DNA of 64,000 bases from Rhodobacteraceae bacterium SB2. GTDB taxonomy: Bacteria > Pseudomonadota > Alphaproteobacteria > Rhodobacterales > Rhodobacteraceae. Positions within the stretch are counted from its first letter, which is position 1; each line of letters opens with the position of its first letter. The notes under the pieces are model-generated. The model worked only from the letters and a program-made list of their open reading frames with translations. It made no database searches and was not told the origin of the DNA. Positions 38,013 through 47,339 of this stretch are shown in pieces. A program made the position numbers and the translations under genes. The DNA lies in contig LGRT01000013.1 in assembly GCA_001642945.1 (NCBI GenBank), forward strand, positions 489,224 to 553,223. The letters are read 5' to 3'.

Positions 38013-38660
38013 TCATCCCAGAAGCAGTTTGCCTTTGATTTCGCCTCTAAGCGCGTTGCCAAGCCAAAACGACTGGCAATTTTCCAAATCTTTAGCGGTG
38101 ATTATTTTTGCCCGCACTTGACGTTTTGCCAGTTTGCGGGCTCGTAACACGCCGGGCAAGCACCCGCTGCTGATTGGGGGCGTCACCCATTCTCCGGTTT
38201 TAAGCTGGAGAAAAACATTGGTGATCGTGCCCTCACAGAGATGATTTTTTTCGTTGAAAAAGATCATCTCATCGATATGGGGTGGCAGCGCAGCGCGAGC
38301 GTCATCATAGATCTGGCGTTGGGTGGTTTTATGGCGCAGCCAGGGATCATAGGAAGTTAACCGCTGCGCGCTGATGGCAACCTGCCATTCGGGCTGCGTG
38401 GGGGCAAGCGGCGCCTGGGTTATTTCAACGGCTCCGGCTTGGTCAATGGTAAGCCTGCATCGCAAGACTTTGGTGGTTTTGATTGTTTGAAGTTTTTCGG
38501 TGATGAAGCCGCGCTGAAAAACAAACCCCAATTTTTGCGCGCTTAGGCACATGCGGTCTAAATGCCGTTTTATATCCACCGCCCCGCGCTGCGGATCAAT
38601 CCGCAGGGTTTCAATCAATCGGCAGTTTTTTGGAATGTGGTTGCGAAGCGGGCTTTCCAC
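38013..38660 (-). CDS. Aminotransferase class IV, probable aminodeoxychorismate lyase (PabC-like)
   Basis: The 215-residue protein has the class IV PLP-enzyme layout: RLIETLRID near the start, Lys in the region KTTQRQIYDDARAA, and NEKNHLCEGTITNVFLQL and PPISSGCLPGVLRARKLA near the end. It is shorter than D-amino-acid or branched-chain aminotransferases but fits PabC, which converts aminodeoxychorismate to p-aminobenzoate for folate. Its start lies inside the end of pabB (46-base overlap), which supports the role. Confidence 0.85.
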   Translation of the reverse strand: MESPLRNHIPKNCRLIETLRIDPQRGAVDIKRHLDRMCLSAQKLGFVFQRGFITEKLQTIKTTKVLRCRLTIDQAGAVEITQAPLAPTQPEWQVAISAQRLTSYDPWLRHKTTQRQIYDDARAALPPHIDEMIFFNEKNHLCEGTITNVFLQLKTGEWVTPPISSGCLPGVLRARKLAKRQVRAKIITAKDLENCQSFWLGNALRGEIKGKLLLG

Positions 38661-39748
38661 AGAGCTTCCTCATATTCTGAGGCGGAATCGCTGTCATAGA
38701 CCACGCCGCCGCCAACGTTTAATTGAACGCTTTGGTTATCGATCATCAGGCTGCGGATCGCAACGTTGAACTCAGAGCTGCCATCCGGCGCGGCCCAGCC
38801 GATCGTGCCACAATAAATTTCACGCGGCTCGGGCTCCAAATCCCGCAAAATTTGCATCGCCCGCAATTTTGGCGCACCGGTGATAGAGCCACACGGAAAC
38901 AACGCCTTGAAAATATCAGACAGTGTTTGGTCTTTGCGCAATTGACCCAAAACTTGCGAGGTCATCTGATGAACGGTGGCATAGGTTTCCACGCGATAAA
39001 GCGAAGGCACTTTCACCGATCCTGCCTCGCAAATGCGCGAAATATCATTGCGCAGAAGGTCTACAATCATCAGGTTTTCTGCGCGATTTTTCGGGTCAGA
39101 TTGCAGATAGTTTAGCCGTTTCTGGTCTTCAGGTTTCGTGATGCCGCGCGGCTGTGTGCCTTTCATCGGGCGGGTTTCGATCTGCCCTGACGCGTCTGTG
39201 CGAAAAAATAATTCTGGAGACCGCGATATGATCGCCCGGCCATCCTCTTGTTCGACCAAGGCGCCGTGTTTTACCGCTTGGTAAGCGCTGAGATCGTCAA
39301 ACAAACGCGCAACCGATCCTTGGAATTCCGCTGTTAGCCCGAAGGTAAGATTGGCCTGATAAATATCCCCCGCAGCGATATAATGTTGGATGGTGGAAAA
39401 GGCCTTTTCATACTCGTCAAACTGCCATTGCGGGGTAAAGGCGCCAAGCTGCGCGGCCCGGTGGGCTGTGGTTGAGACGGGTCGCCGCGCTGTTGGGCCT
39501 TTGTAAACGCCAAAACACAGCAAAGGCCATTGCCGCTTTTCCGGCATTGCCGCGTTGAGGCGCGGCTCGAGCGCATAGCCCATTTCATAGCTGGCGTAGC
39601 CCGCGATCCAGTGCCCTTGTGAAAGCGCCGCATCCAAAGCTGCCAGCGCGTTTGGCAGCGCTGAGGGGGAGGCAGCGCAAATCACCCTGATCGGGTGGTC
39701 AAAACTGCGCGGTTGTTGCGCATCGCCTGTGTCAAACCGAATCTTCAT
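38615..39748 (-). CDS. pabB: Aminodeoxychorismate synthase component I
   Basis: PabB converts chorismate to 4-amino-4-deoxychorismate using ammonia from PabA. The 377-residue protein has the chorismate-binding family signature: YIAAGDIYQANLTFGL, SRSPELFF, RPMKGTQPRGI, ENLMIVDLLRNDISRICEAG, FPCGSITGAPKLRAMQIL and YCGTIGWAAPDG. It has a compact N-terminal domain. It overlaps the PabC-like gene downstream and is divergent from carB. Confidence 0.93.
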   Translation of the reverse strand: MKIRFDTGDAQQPRSFDHPIRVICAASPSALPNALAALDAALSQGHWIAGYASYEMGYALEPRLNAAMPEKRQWPLLCFGVYKGPTARRPVSTTAHRAAQLGAFTPQWQFDEYEKAFSTIQHYIAAGDIYQANLTFGLTAEFQGSVARLFDDLSAYQAVKHGALVEQEDGRAIISRSPELFFRTDASGQIETRPMKGTQPRGITKPEDQKRLNYLQSDPKNRAENLMIVDLLRNDISRICEAGSVKVPSLYRVETYATVHQMTSQVLGQLRKDQTLSDIFKALFPCGSITGAPKLRAMQILRDLEPEPREIYCGTIGWAAPDGSSEFNVAIRSLMIDNQSVQLNVGGGVVYDSDSASEYEEALWKARFATTFQKTAD

Positions 39749-39940
39749 GTCACGTCCGCTGCTATTCTTACGTTCCTCATAGGACCAGTTTACCGAAGAA
39801 GACAGACACTTTTACTGCAAATAATGGTATTTTTGCCTAGGCACTTGCACCTTGCAGCGTGATCTCTATAACCCACAACAATTTGCCGCGTCTTGCTTGG
39901 CAGCGCTCGGCTGTTTCGCCGCTTTATCAAAGGTTTTATA

Positions 39941-42900
39941 ATGCCCAAAAGAACCGATATTTCATCGATCATGATCATCGGAGCCGGTCCTATTGTTATC
40001 GGACAAGCTTGTGAATTTGACTATTCAGGGGCGCAGGCCTGTAAAGCGTTGCGAGAAGAAGGGTATCGGGTGATTTTGGTCAATTCCAATCCGGCCACGA
40101 TTATGACGGATCCGGGCTTGGCGGATGCCACATATATCGAACCGATCACCCCAGATGTGGTTGCTAAGATAATCGAAAAAGAACGCCCCGACGCGTTATT
40201 GCCCACGATGGGTGGGCAAACTGCGTTGAACACATCTTTGGCGCTAGAGGAAATGGGCGTTTTAGACAAATTCAAGGTTGAAATGATCGGCGCGAAGCGT
40301 GATGCGATTGAAATGGCTGAAGATCGTAAATTATTTCGCGAAGCTATGGATCGGTTGGGGATCGAAAACCCCAAAGCCACGATTATTACCGCGCCGAAAG
40401 ATGCCGAAGGTAAAACCGATTTGAACGCCGGCGTTCGCATGGCCAATGAGGCCTTGGATGAAATTGGATTGCCCGCGATCATTCGCCCAGCCTTTACGTT
40501 GGGCGGAACAGGCGGCGGCGTGGCCTATAACCGCGATGATTTTGAATATTATTGCCGCACGGGCATGGATGCTTCGCCGGTGAACCAGATTTTGGTGGAT
40601 GAATCGCTTCTGGGTTGGAAAGAATATGAAATGGAAGTGGTTCGCGACACAGCGGATAACGCCATTATCGTTTGTTCGATTGAAAATGTGGATCCGATGG
40701 GCGTGCATACGGGCGATTCGATCACCGTAGCGCCAGCGCTGACGTTGACGGATAAAGAATATCAAATCATGCGGAACCATTCGATCGCCGTGTTACGCGA
40801 AATTGGGGTGGAGACTGGCGGCTCGAACGTGCAATGGGCGATCAATCCCGAAGATGGCCGCATGGTGGTGATTGAAATGAACCCGCGCGTGTCTCGCTCG
40901 TCTGCGCTGGCCTCTAAAGCAACCGGGTTTCCGATTGCAAAAATTGCCGCCAAACTGGCGATTGGCTATACGCTCGACGAGCTGGACAATGATATCACCC
41001 GCGTAACGCCTGCAAGCTTTGAGCCGACAATCGATTACGTTGTAACCAAAATTCCACGCTTTGCCTTTGAGAAATTTCCCGGTTCGCAGCCTGCGCTGAC
41101 CACAGCGATGAAATCTGTCGGAGAAGCGATGGCAATTGGCCGCACGATTCATGAATCGTTGCAAAAAGCGTTGGCATCTATGGAAACCGGTCTCACCGGT
41201 TTTGATGAGGTTGAGATCGAAGGGGCACCCGAAAAAGCTGCGGTTGTGCGCGCGATCAGTTTGCAAACGCCGGATCGGATGCGCACGATTGCGCAAGCGA
41301 TGCGCCATGGGTTGAGCGATGATGAAATTTTTGCCGTCACCAAATTTGACCCTTGGTTTCTGGCGCGGATCCGCGAAATCGTTGATATGGAAGAGGCCGT
41401 GAAGACAAATGGGCTTCCGCAAGATACAGAGGCTCTGCGCGAGTTGAAAATATTCGGCTTTACCGATGCCCGTCTTGCCCATTTGACGGGGAAGAGCGAA
41501 ACCGCGATACGCCAGCTGCGCCATGCGAAGGGGGTGACGGCCGTGTTCAAGCGGATTGATACCTGCGCGGCTGAATTTGAAGCCCAAACTCCTTATATGT
41601 ATTCCACCTATGAAGCCCCGATGATGGGCGATGTGGAATGTGAAGCGCGCCCGACCGAGGCTTCAAAAGTTGTAATCTTGGGCGGTGGCCCAAACCGTAT
41701 TGGGCAGGGAATCGAATTTGATTACTGCTGTTGTCATGCTTGCTTTGCACTGACCGATGCAGGCTATGAAACCATCATGGTGAATTGTAATCCTGAAACG
41801 GTTTCTACTGATTATGATACCTCAGACCGGCTATATTTTGAGCCGCTTACATTCGAACATGTGATGGAAATTCTGCGTGTTGAACAAGAAATGGGCACTT
41901 TGCACGGGGTGATCGTGCAGTTTGGCGGGCAAACCCCTTTGAAATTGGCCAAAGCGCTGGACGCTGAAGGAATTCCGATTTTGGGCACCACGCCGGATGC
42001 GATTGATTTGGCCGAAGATCGCGAGCGGTTTCAAAAACTGGTGCAAGATCTGGGACTAAAGCAACCCAAGAACGGCATTGCCAGCACGAATGAACAGGCG
42101 ATTGAAATTGCCCAAGGGCTAGGGTTTCCTTTGGTGATCCGTCCGTCTTACGTGCTGGGCGGCCGGGCGATGGAAATCGTGCGCGATATGGGACAATTGG
42201 AACGCTATATCAAAGAGGCGGTTGTGGTCTCTGGCGATAGCCCTGTCTTGCTTGACAGCTATTTGGCGGGTGCTGTTGAATGTGATGTAGACGCGCTTTG
42301 TGACGGCACTACCGTGCATGTGGCGGGCATTATGCAGCATATCGAAGAAGCCGGCGTGCATTCAGGCGATAGCGCCTGTTCTTTGCCGCCCTATTCTCTT
42401 TCTTCTGACATTATTGAGGAATTGAAAAAGCAAACCCAGGCCTTGGCCCTGGCGCTGGGTGTTGTGGGGCTGATGAACATACAATTCGCGGTAAAAGATG
42501 GCGAGATTTATTTGATTGAAGTTAACCCGCGCGCCAGCCGCACTGTGCCATTTGTGGCCAAAGCCACCGATAGCGCCATTGCCTCAATTGCGGCGCGTTT
42601 GATGGCGGGAGAGCCGATGGAAAACTTTCCACTGCGCGCGCCTTATGGCGAAGCTTCTTATGAACAATCGGTGCCGATCGCAGATCCAATGACCTTGGCC
42701 GATCCCGATATGCCTTGGTATAGCGTCAAAGAAGCGGTGATGCCGTTTGCGCGCTTCCCCGGTGTAGATACAATTTTGGGGCCCGAAATGCGCTCGACCG
42801 GTGAGGTGATGGGTTGGGATCAAAGTTTTGCGCGTGCATTTTTAAAGGCACAGATGGGCGCTGGTATGGATTTACCACGGCCCAAGTCAGGGCAAGACAC

Positions 42901-43285
42901 GCGCGTGTTTATGTCGATCAAAGATGCTGATAAAACCGAACAGATGGTGGAAACAGCGCAGATTTTGGTTGGGCTTGGGTTCGCTTTGGTCGCCACGCGG
43001 GGCACCGCGGCCTTCCTATCGGAGCATAAGATCAACTGCGATGTTGTAAACAAGATGTATGAGGGACGCCCGAATATCGTTGACATGCTGAAAAACGAAG
43101 AGATTTCTTTGGTGATGAACACAACCGAAGGGGCGCAAGCTGTGGAGGATAGTCGTGATATCCGTGCGGTCGCGCTTTTCGATAAGATCCCCTATTACAC
43201 CACGGCTGCGGCCTCTTATGCGGCGGCTCTGGCGATGCAAGCGCGCGAGGAAGGTGCATTAAACGTCAAATCTTTGCAAGGCTAG
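39941..43285 (+). CDS. carB: Carbamoyl-phosphate synthase large subunit
   Basis: CarB makes carbamoyl phosphate for pyrimidines and arginine. From the ATG at 39941 ([17 protein letters not shown]) it has 1114 residues. It shows the duplicated ATP-grasp architecture: the first half has [20 protein letters not shown] and [10 protein letters not shown], the second half has [20 protein letters not shown] and [18 protein letters not shown]-terminal MGS-like allosteric domain follows ([32 protein letters not shown]). No carA is in the window. An in-frame TTG 16 codons upstream is less likely. Confidence 0.97.
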   Translation: MPKRTDISSIMIIGAGPIVIGQACEFDYSGAQACKALREEGYRVILVNSNPATIMTDPGLADATYIEPITPDVVAKIIEKERPDALLPTMGGQTALNTSLALEEMGVLDKFKVEMIGAKRDAIEMAEDRKLFREAMDRLGIENPKATIITAPKDAEGKTDLNAGVRMANEALDEIGLPAIIRPAFTLGGTGGGVAYNRDDFEYYCRTGMDASPVNQILVDESLLGWKEYEMEVVRDTADNAIIVCSIENVDPMGVHTGDSITVAPALTLTDKEYQIMRNHSIAVLREIGVETGGSNVQWAINPEDGRMVVIEMNPRVSRSSALASKATGFPIAKIAAKLAIGYTLDELDNDITRVTPASFEPTIDYVVTKIPRFAFEKFPGSQPALTTAMKSVGEAMAIGRTIHESLQKALASMETGLTGFDEVEIEGAPEKAAVVRAISLQTPDRMRTIAQAMRHGLSDDEIFAVTKFDPWFLARIREIVDMEEAVKTNGLPQDTEALRELKIFGFTDARLAHLTGKSETAIRQLRHAKGVTAVFKRIDTCAAEFEAQTPYMYSTYEAPMMGDVECEARPTEASKVVILGGGPNRIGQGIEFDYCCCHACFALTDAGYETIMVNCNPETVSTDYDTSDRLYFEPLTFEHVMEILRVEQEMGTLHGVIVQFGGQTPLKLAKALDAEGIPILGTTPDAIDLAEDRERFQKLVQDLGLKQPKNGIASTNEQAIEIAQGLGFPLVIRPSYVLGGRAMEIVRDMGQLERYIKEAVVVSGDSPVLLDSYLAGAVECDVDALCDGTTVHVAGIMQHIEEAGVHSGDSACSLPPYSLSSDIIEELKKQTQALALALGVVGLMNIQFAVKDGEIYLIEVNPRASRTVPFVAKATDSAIASIAARLMAGEPMENFPLRAPYGEASYEQSVPIADPMTLADPDMPWYSVKEAVMPFARFPGVDTILGPEMRSTGEVMGWDQSFARAFLKAQMGAGMDLPRPKSGQDTRVFMSIKDADKTEQMVETAQILVGLGFALVATRGTAAFLSEHKINCDVVNKMYEGRPNIVDMLKNEEISLVMNTTEGAQAVEDSRDIRAVALFDKIPYYTTAAASYAAALAMQAREEGALNVKSLQG

Positions 43286-43367
43286 GGCGGCTGCAATTTT
43301 CGCAGGGCGCAGGTTTGCGCGGTTAGATCTGCTTTGGGGGCAGCCTGCGCCTTACTCTCGGCTTGGA

Positions 43368-43973
43368 TTAGCCGTCAGGCTGGGTATCAAGCATCGATTT
43401 ACGCTGTGAAAAACAGTGATGCCAGGCGCTTAATTGGTCGCGCCCATCGCGCCAAGCCCGCGCCTGATGGCGGAAATCAAGATAGCCTAAGCTGCAGGCC
43501 AACGCCAATTGCCCCATATTCAGCGGCCCATCTAGCGCAGAGAAATCCCCGGCATTTAATGCATCAAGGGCTTGCTCAACTTTTGCCCATTGGGCTTCGA
43601 TCCAGCTATGCGATTGCTCATGCGCGGCGCGCAGGCGCAGTTCATAGACCATCGAAACGGCCGATTCTGCTATGCCATCAGCTAAGGCCTCTAGGGTCAG
43701 CACATCCCACAAAGTTTCTTTGGGATATAAATTGCTGCCTGCAAAATCATCTAAGTAGCGGCAAATCACCCGGCTATCGAACAATGCCCCGCTATCTTCG
43801 GTGATCAAAGTGGGCAGTTTGGCGAGCGGGTTTGCTGCTTTCAAATCTGCGGCGCTGTTAAAGGCCGTGGTTTGCACGGTTTTTAAAGCGATTTTCTCTG
43901 TCAGTCCGGCTTCATGGATCAATACATAGACTTTGCGGGCAAAGGGCGAGGCGGCCGAGAAAATCAATTGCAT
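43368..43973 (-). CDS. Glutathione S-transferase family protein
   Basis: The 201-residue protein has a thioredoxin-like N-terminal domain (MQLIFSAASPFARKVYVLIH; Ser in SPFARK is the likely activating residue) with the glutathione-binding NPLAKLPTLITEDSGALFDS, then an all-helical C-terminal domain. The substrate is unknown. Confidence 0.88.
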   Translation of the reverse strand: MQLIFSAASPFARKVYVLIHEAGLTEKIALKTVQTTAFNSAADLKAANPLAKLPTLITEDSGALFDSRVICRYLDDFAGSNLYPKETLWDVLTLEALADGIAESAVSMVYELRLRAAHEQSHSWIEAQWAKVEQALDALNAGDFSALDGPLNMGQLALACSLGYLDFRHQARAWRDGRDQLSAWHHCFSQRKSMLDTQPDG

Positions 43974-44166
43974 TGTAAATTTGCCTTTACGTGGTCAGAT
44001 GAGTGCAAGCTAGCGCTCGGCTGACTGCTTTTCCAGCGCTATTTGCGCTTTTCCTACTGACTGGGCAGCCAAGATTAGGTCAGCGTCTCCACAGGCGTAG
44101 ATACACCGCGTTGGGTTATTTTTTCGGCCCGCTGGGACCAAAACTTTTTAAATCATATCCGGTTAT

Positions 44167-44814
44167 TCAGACGTGGTGCTTTTGCAGGCTTGGAAACAGC
44201 GTTGGGGGATCGCCGTATTGCCATTTGGGATATTTTTGCATCACAAGATGAAATGCATCAGAGCCTAGAAAACCTTCTAGCCAGCGTTGCACATAGGGCC
44301 ATGGCTGGGCGTCGAACCAGGGTTTATTGATAAAGGCGAATTGACGCACGAAAGGCAATATCGCGCTATCTGCCAGAGTTGCGGTGGGCCCGAATAAGAA
44401 CCCTGCCTGCAGCTGCTCGTTTAAGAGCTGCAAAAATTCGCTGGCGATCTGGCGATTTTTTAGCGGATCATCTTGGGGAAAGCGGTTGGGGTATTTTGTG
44501 CGGTCTAATGCGGCTTTAAACGCTCCGTCATTCTGCTCAATCAGCGCATAGCCTGCATCGGGCATTTTTAGCCAGCCCTGTGGGTCATTTTGCCTTAACG
44601 CCCAAATCATAATATCGAGGCTTTCATCAATCACAAAATTTTCATGCTGCAGGCAGGGTACGCTTTGGCTCCGCGAAATGGATAAAAAAGCGGGCGCTTT
44701 GTCGCGCAAAACGATCTCGCGCAGGTCTGTAGAAATGGCAGAGATCTGCAGCGCGAGCCGGGCACGGATGGCATAGGGGCAACGCCGAAAACTATATAGA
44801 ATGGGCAGGGTCAT
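44167..44814 (-). CDS. Glutathione S-transferase-like protein with N-terminal CPYA motif
   Basis: The 215-residue protein begins MTLPILYSFRRCPYAIRARL, a glutaredoxin/omega-GST-type CPxA start in which Cys is the active residue, then SVPCLQHENFVIDESLDIM and a helical C-terminal domain. The role is unknown. The ATG at 44814 is chosen over 44829 because the conserved region starts there. It follows mtaB on the same strand with 25 bases between them. Confidence 0.85.
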   Translation of the reverse strand: MTLPILYSFRRCPYAIRARLALQISAISTDLREIVLRDKAPAFLSISRSQSVPCLQHENFVIDESLDIMIWALRQNDPQGWLKMPDAGYALIEQNDGAFKAALDRTKYPNRFPQDDPLKNRQIASEFLQLLNEQLQAGFLFGPTATLADSAILPFVRQFAFINKPWFDAQPWPYVQRWLEGFLGSDAFHLVMQKYPKWQYGDPPTLFPSLQKHHV

Positions 44815-44839
44815 CTGAGCGCGGTGCATCTGGGGGTCA

Positions 44840-46096
44840 TCAGGCGACCAGCTGTTGGTTCCGCATGCCGATGATTTTTGCGGATATTATGCACCCTTCG
44901 GCTTGCGGTGTTGAAAACACCACTTCGGTGAATTGTTCGGTGCGCCCCATTGAGGGGTTTTCCATTAAGATTGAATGGGTTTTGCCATATTGGGCTTTGA
45001 GATGTGCTGCAACTTTTTGCGAACCAAGCGCGCGTAATTTGGCGGCGCGGTGTTTTATATCTGGGCCTTTCACTGCCGGCATTTTCGCCGCTGGCGTGCC
45101 CTCTCGGCTGGAATAAGGGAAAACATGCAGCCAAGTTAAATTACATTCCTCCACCAGTTTCAGCGAATTGGCAAAATGCGCTTCGGTTTCGGTTGGAAAA
45201 CCCGCAATGATATCTGCGCCGAACGTGATATTGGGGCGCAGTTTGCGCGCCGTTTCGCAAAATGCGATGGCATCATCGCGCAGATGGCGCCGCTTCATGC
45301 GCTTTAAAATCAAATCATCGCCATGTTGCAGGCTAAGATGCAAATGCGGCATTAAGCGCGATTCAGTGGCGATCGCAGTCAGCAGATTTTCATCCACTTC
45401 AATGCTGTCAATGCTGCTGATCCGCAACCGTGGCAAATCGGGAACAAGCTTTAAGATGCGCATCACCAGATCGCCCAGTTTTGGGGCGCTGGGTAAATCG
45501 GCCCCCCAGCTCGTGAGATCAACGCCGGTTAAAACAACTTCATTATAGCCTTTATCCACCAACCGCTTGATTTGCTCGATCACCACGCCGGCGGGTACGG
45601 ATCGTGAATTGCCGCGTCCAAAGGGAATGATACAAAACGTGCAGCGGTGATCACAGCCGTTTTGAACTTGCACATAGGCCCTTGCCCGTGTGGCAAAGCC
45701 ATCAATCAAATGGCCCGCGGTTTCGGTCACTGACATAATGTCATCGACTTTGACTTTTTCGGTATCCCCGATCAGATCCCCCGCCATAGTCGACCATGTC
45801 GCCGGCTGCATTTTTTCATTATTGCCGATAACGGCGTTTACTTCGGGCATCTGTGCAAAGCTGTCTGGATCAATTTGCGCGGCGCATCCGGTCACAATTA
45901 CTTTTGAGGTCGGGTTTTCGCGGTGCAACCGCCGTATTTCCTGACGTGATTTGCGAACCGCCTCAGCAGTGACCGCGCAGGTATTCACAATCACCGCATC
46001 GCCCAAGTTGGCGTCTTCGGCCAAGGCGCGCATTGCTTCTGATTCATAGGCGTTTAACCGGCAGCCCAATGTGGTGATTTTTGGCGTTTGGCTCAT
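44840..46096 (-). CDS. mtaB: tRNA (t6A37) methylthiotransferase MtaB
   Basis: MtaB converts t6A37 to ms2t6A in tRNAs reading ANN codons. The 418-residue protein has an N-terminal UPF0004 domain (TTLGCRLNAYESEAM, VNTCAVTAEAVRKSRQ, GCAAQIDPD; Cys ligands of one Fe-S cluster) and a radical SAM domain with CDHRCTFCIIP (CxxxCxxC). The TRAM domain appears at the C terminus. The start at 46096 overlaps the dapF stop (ATGA). The substrate tRNA modification is made by TsaE and partners, encoded at the other end of this window. Confidence 0.94.
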   Translation of the reverse strand: MSQTPKITTLGCRLNAYESEAMRALAEDANLGDAVIVNTCAVTAEAVRKSRQEIRRLHRENPTSKVIVTGCAAQIDPDSFAQMPEVNAVIGNNEKMQPATWSTMAGDLIGDTEKVKVDDIMSVTETAGHLIDGFATRARAYVQVQNGCDHRCTFCIIPFGRGNSRSVPAGVVIEQIKRLVDKGYNEVVLTGVDLTSWGADLPSAPKLGDLVMRILKLVPDLPRLRISSIDSIEVDENLLTAIATESRLMPHLHLSLQHGDDLILKRMKRRHLRDDAIAFCETARKLRPNITFGADIIAGFPTETEAHFANSLKLVEECNLTWLHVFPYSSREGTPAAKMPAVKGPDIKHRAAKLRALGSQKVAAHLKAQYGKTHSILMENPSMGRTEQFTEVVFSTPQAEGCIISAKIIGMRNQQLVA

Positions 46097-46926
46097 CGCA
46101 GGCTGTCCAGAAATTGACGGGTTAAACGACCTGAAAAGACATGCATGGTCGGCCCCGTTAGCCAGACTCCATCTTCGCGCCAATCGATCTGTAAGCTGCC
46201 GCCATCAACGTCAATTTTAACGCTGCGCCCCGTCAAGCCGCGGCGCGCGGCCGCCACGGCTGTGGCGCAAGACGAAGAGCCTGAGGCAAGCGTTACCCCA
46301 ACGCCGCGTTCCCAGACGCGCATTCGGATGTGATCTTTGCCAATCACCTGCGCAAATTGCACATTCGTGCGTTCGGGGAAAAGTGGATGATGTTCAAACG
46401 GTGCTGCATCCGCTTCTAGGTTGATTGCGGCGATATCCGGCACAAAAAAGGTACAATGGGGATTGCCCATACCTGTCGCGCTTGGATCCCCTTTGATCGG
46501 CAAAACAAGCGTCTCCATCGCTTCAGAAAGCGGAATATCCTGCCATGTGAGCAGCGGCTGCCCCATATTGATCGATACAGAACCATCGGGGGATGTTTCC
46601 GCGCGCAAGGCGCCGCGATCCGTTGTGAGATGCAAGCTGGATTTTTCAAGCTCATCCATCAAATATCGGGCGATGCAGCGGGTGGCGTTGCCGCAGGCTG
46701 CCGAAACCGAGCCATCGGCGTTGAAAAACCTTAAATGGGCATCGCCAGTGCCGCTTTCTATGACGGCGAGCTGGTCAAAGCCTACGCCACGATGGCGGTC
46801 GGCCAAACCGGTAATCAATGTGGCAGGCAAATCTAAAGCGGCCTTGCGCCAATCTAGGATCACAAAGTCATTTCCAAGACCGTGCATTTTTAAAAATGGC
46901 CAGTTAGGGGTAAGAGATTTGTTCAT
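46093..46926 (-). CDS. dapF: Diaminopimelate epimerase
   Basis: DapF interconverts LL- and meso-diaminopimelate for lysine and peptidoglycan. The 277-residue protein has the N-terminal motif LKMHGLGNDFVILD and both catalytic cysteines: one in SAACGNATRC and one in LASGSSSCATAVAA. The region around the second cysteine differs from the usual ACGSGACA form (ASGSSSCA), but the Cys itself is kept. It is translationally coupled to mtaB. Confidence 0.94.
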   Translation of the reverse strand: MNKSLTPNWPFLKMHGLGNDFVILDWRKAALDLPATLITGLADRHRGVGFDQLAVIESGTGDAHLRFFNADGSVSAACGNATRCIARYLMDELEKSSLHLTTDRGALRAETSPDGSVSINMGQPLLTWQDIPLSEAMETLVLPIKGDPSATGMGNPHCTFFVPDIAAINLEADAAPFEHHPLFPERTNVQFAQVIGKDHIRMRVWERGVGVTLASGSSSCATAVAAARRGLTGRSVKIDVDGGSLQIDWREDGVWLTGPTMHVFSGRLTRQFLDSLR

Positions 46927-47032
46927 GAGCGAGGATATATCTCGCTCAGAGCAATGAATCCATAGATTGCGAGTTTTTCTTTGTTTTCGGGGTTGACCAC
47001 ACCTCGCGGTGTTTTTAAGTAGGCCGCTTAGT

Positions 47033-47108
47033 GGGCCGTTAGCTCAGTTGGTAGAGCAACTGACTTTTAATCAGTAGGTCGATGGTTCGAACCCATCACG
47101 GCTCACCA
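47033..47108 (+). tRNA. tRNA-Lys (anticodon TTT), CCA encoded
   Basis: The acceptor stem GGGCCGT / ACGGCTC closes with one G-T wobble pair. The D-loop is AGCTCAGTTGGTAGAGC, the anticodon loop is CTTTTAA with anticodon TTT, and the T-loop is GGTTCGAACCC. The discriminator base A is followed by an encoded CCA at 47106-47108. The AT-rich island begins directly after its 3' end, as expected for integration at a tRNA gene. Confidence 0.97.
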
Positions 47109-47153
47109 CTTAACTAAATGATATTAATAAGTTAACCCCATCTTGGAGTAAGA

Positions 47154-47175
47154 ATAACTTTATATCAAAAGTTAT
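47154..47175. repeat. Short AT-rich inverted repeat at island left end
   Basis: ATAACTTT and AAAGTTAT flank a 6-base spacer, 46 bp after the tRNA. It could be a recombinase arm site, an operator, or a weak hairpin. Confidence 0.5.
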
Positions 47176-47339
47176 AAAGTGTTATAAAGCTTTGAGTGAA
47201 TGAATTTTATTGGTGTAAAGTCGTTTTAAGGCTGTGCTCAATTAGCTGACTTTGCTGTAATTTTCGATAAATAAAAATGTCTTTCTTTAAAGTCTAAAAT
47301 CGTATTACGTTCTCATAGTGATACTAGTCGTAGCCAAAG

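Noticed and set aside
40793..41587. Long reverse-strand open frame over carB
   Set aside because: It is a shadow of the strongly conserved carB coding sequence, with no ribosome-binding site or recognisable domain.
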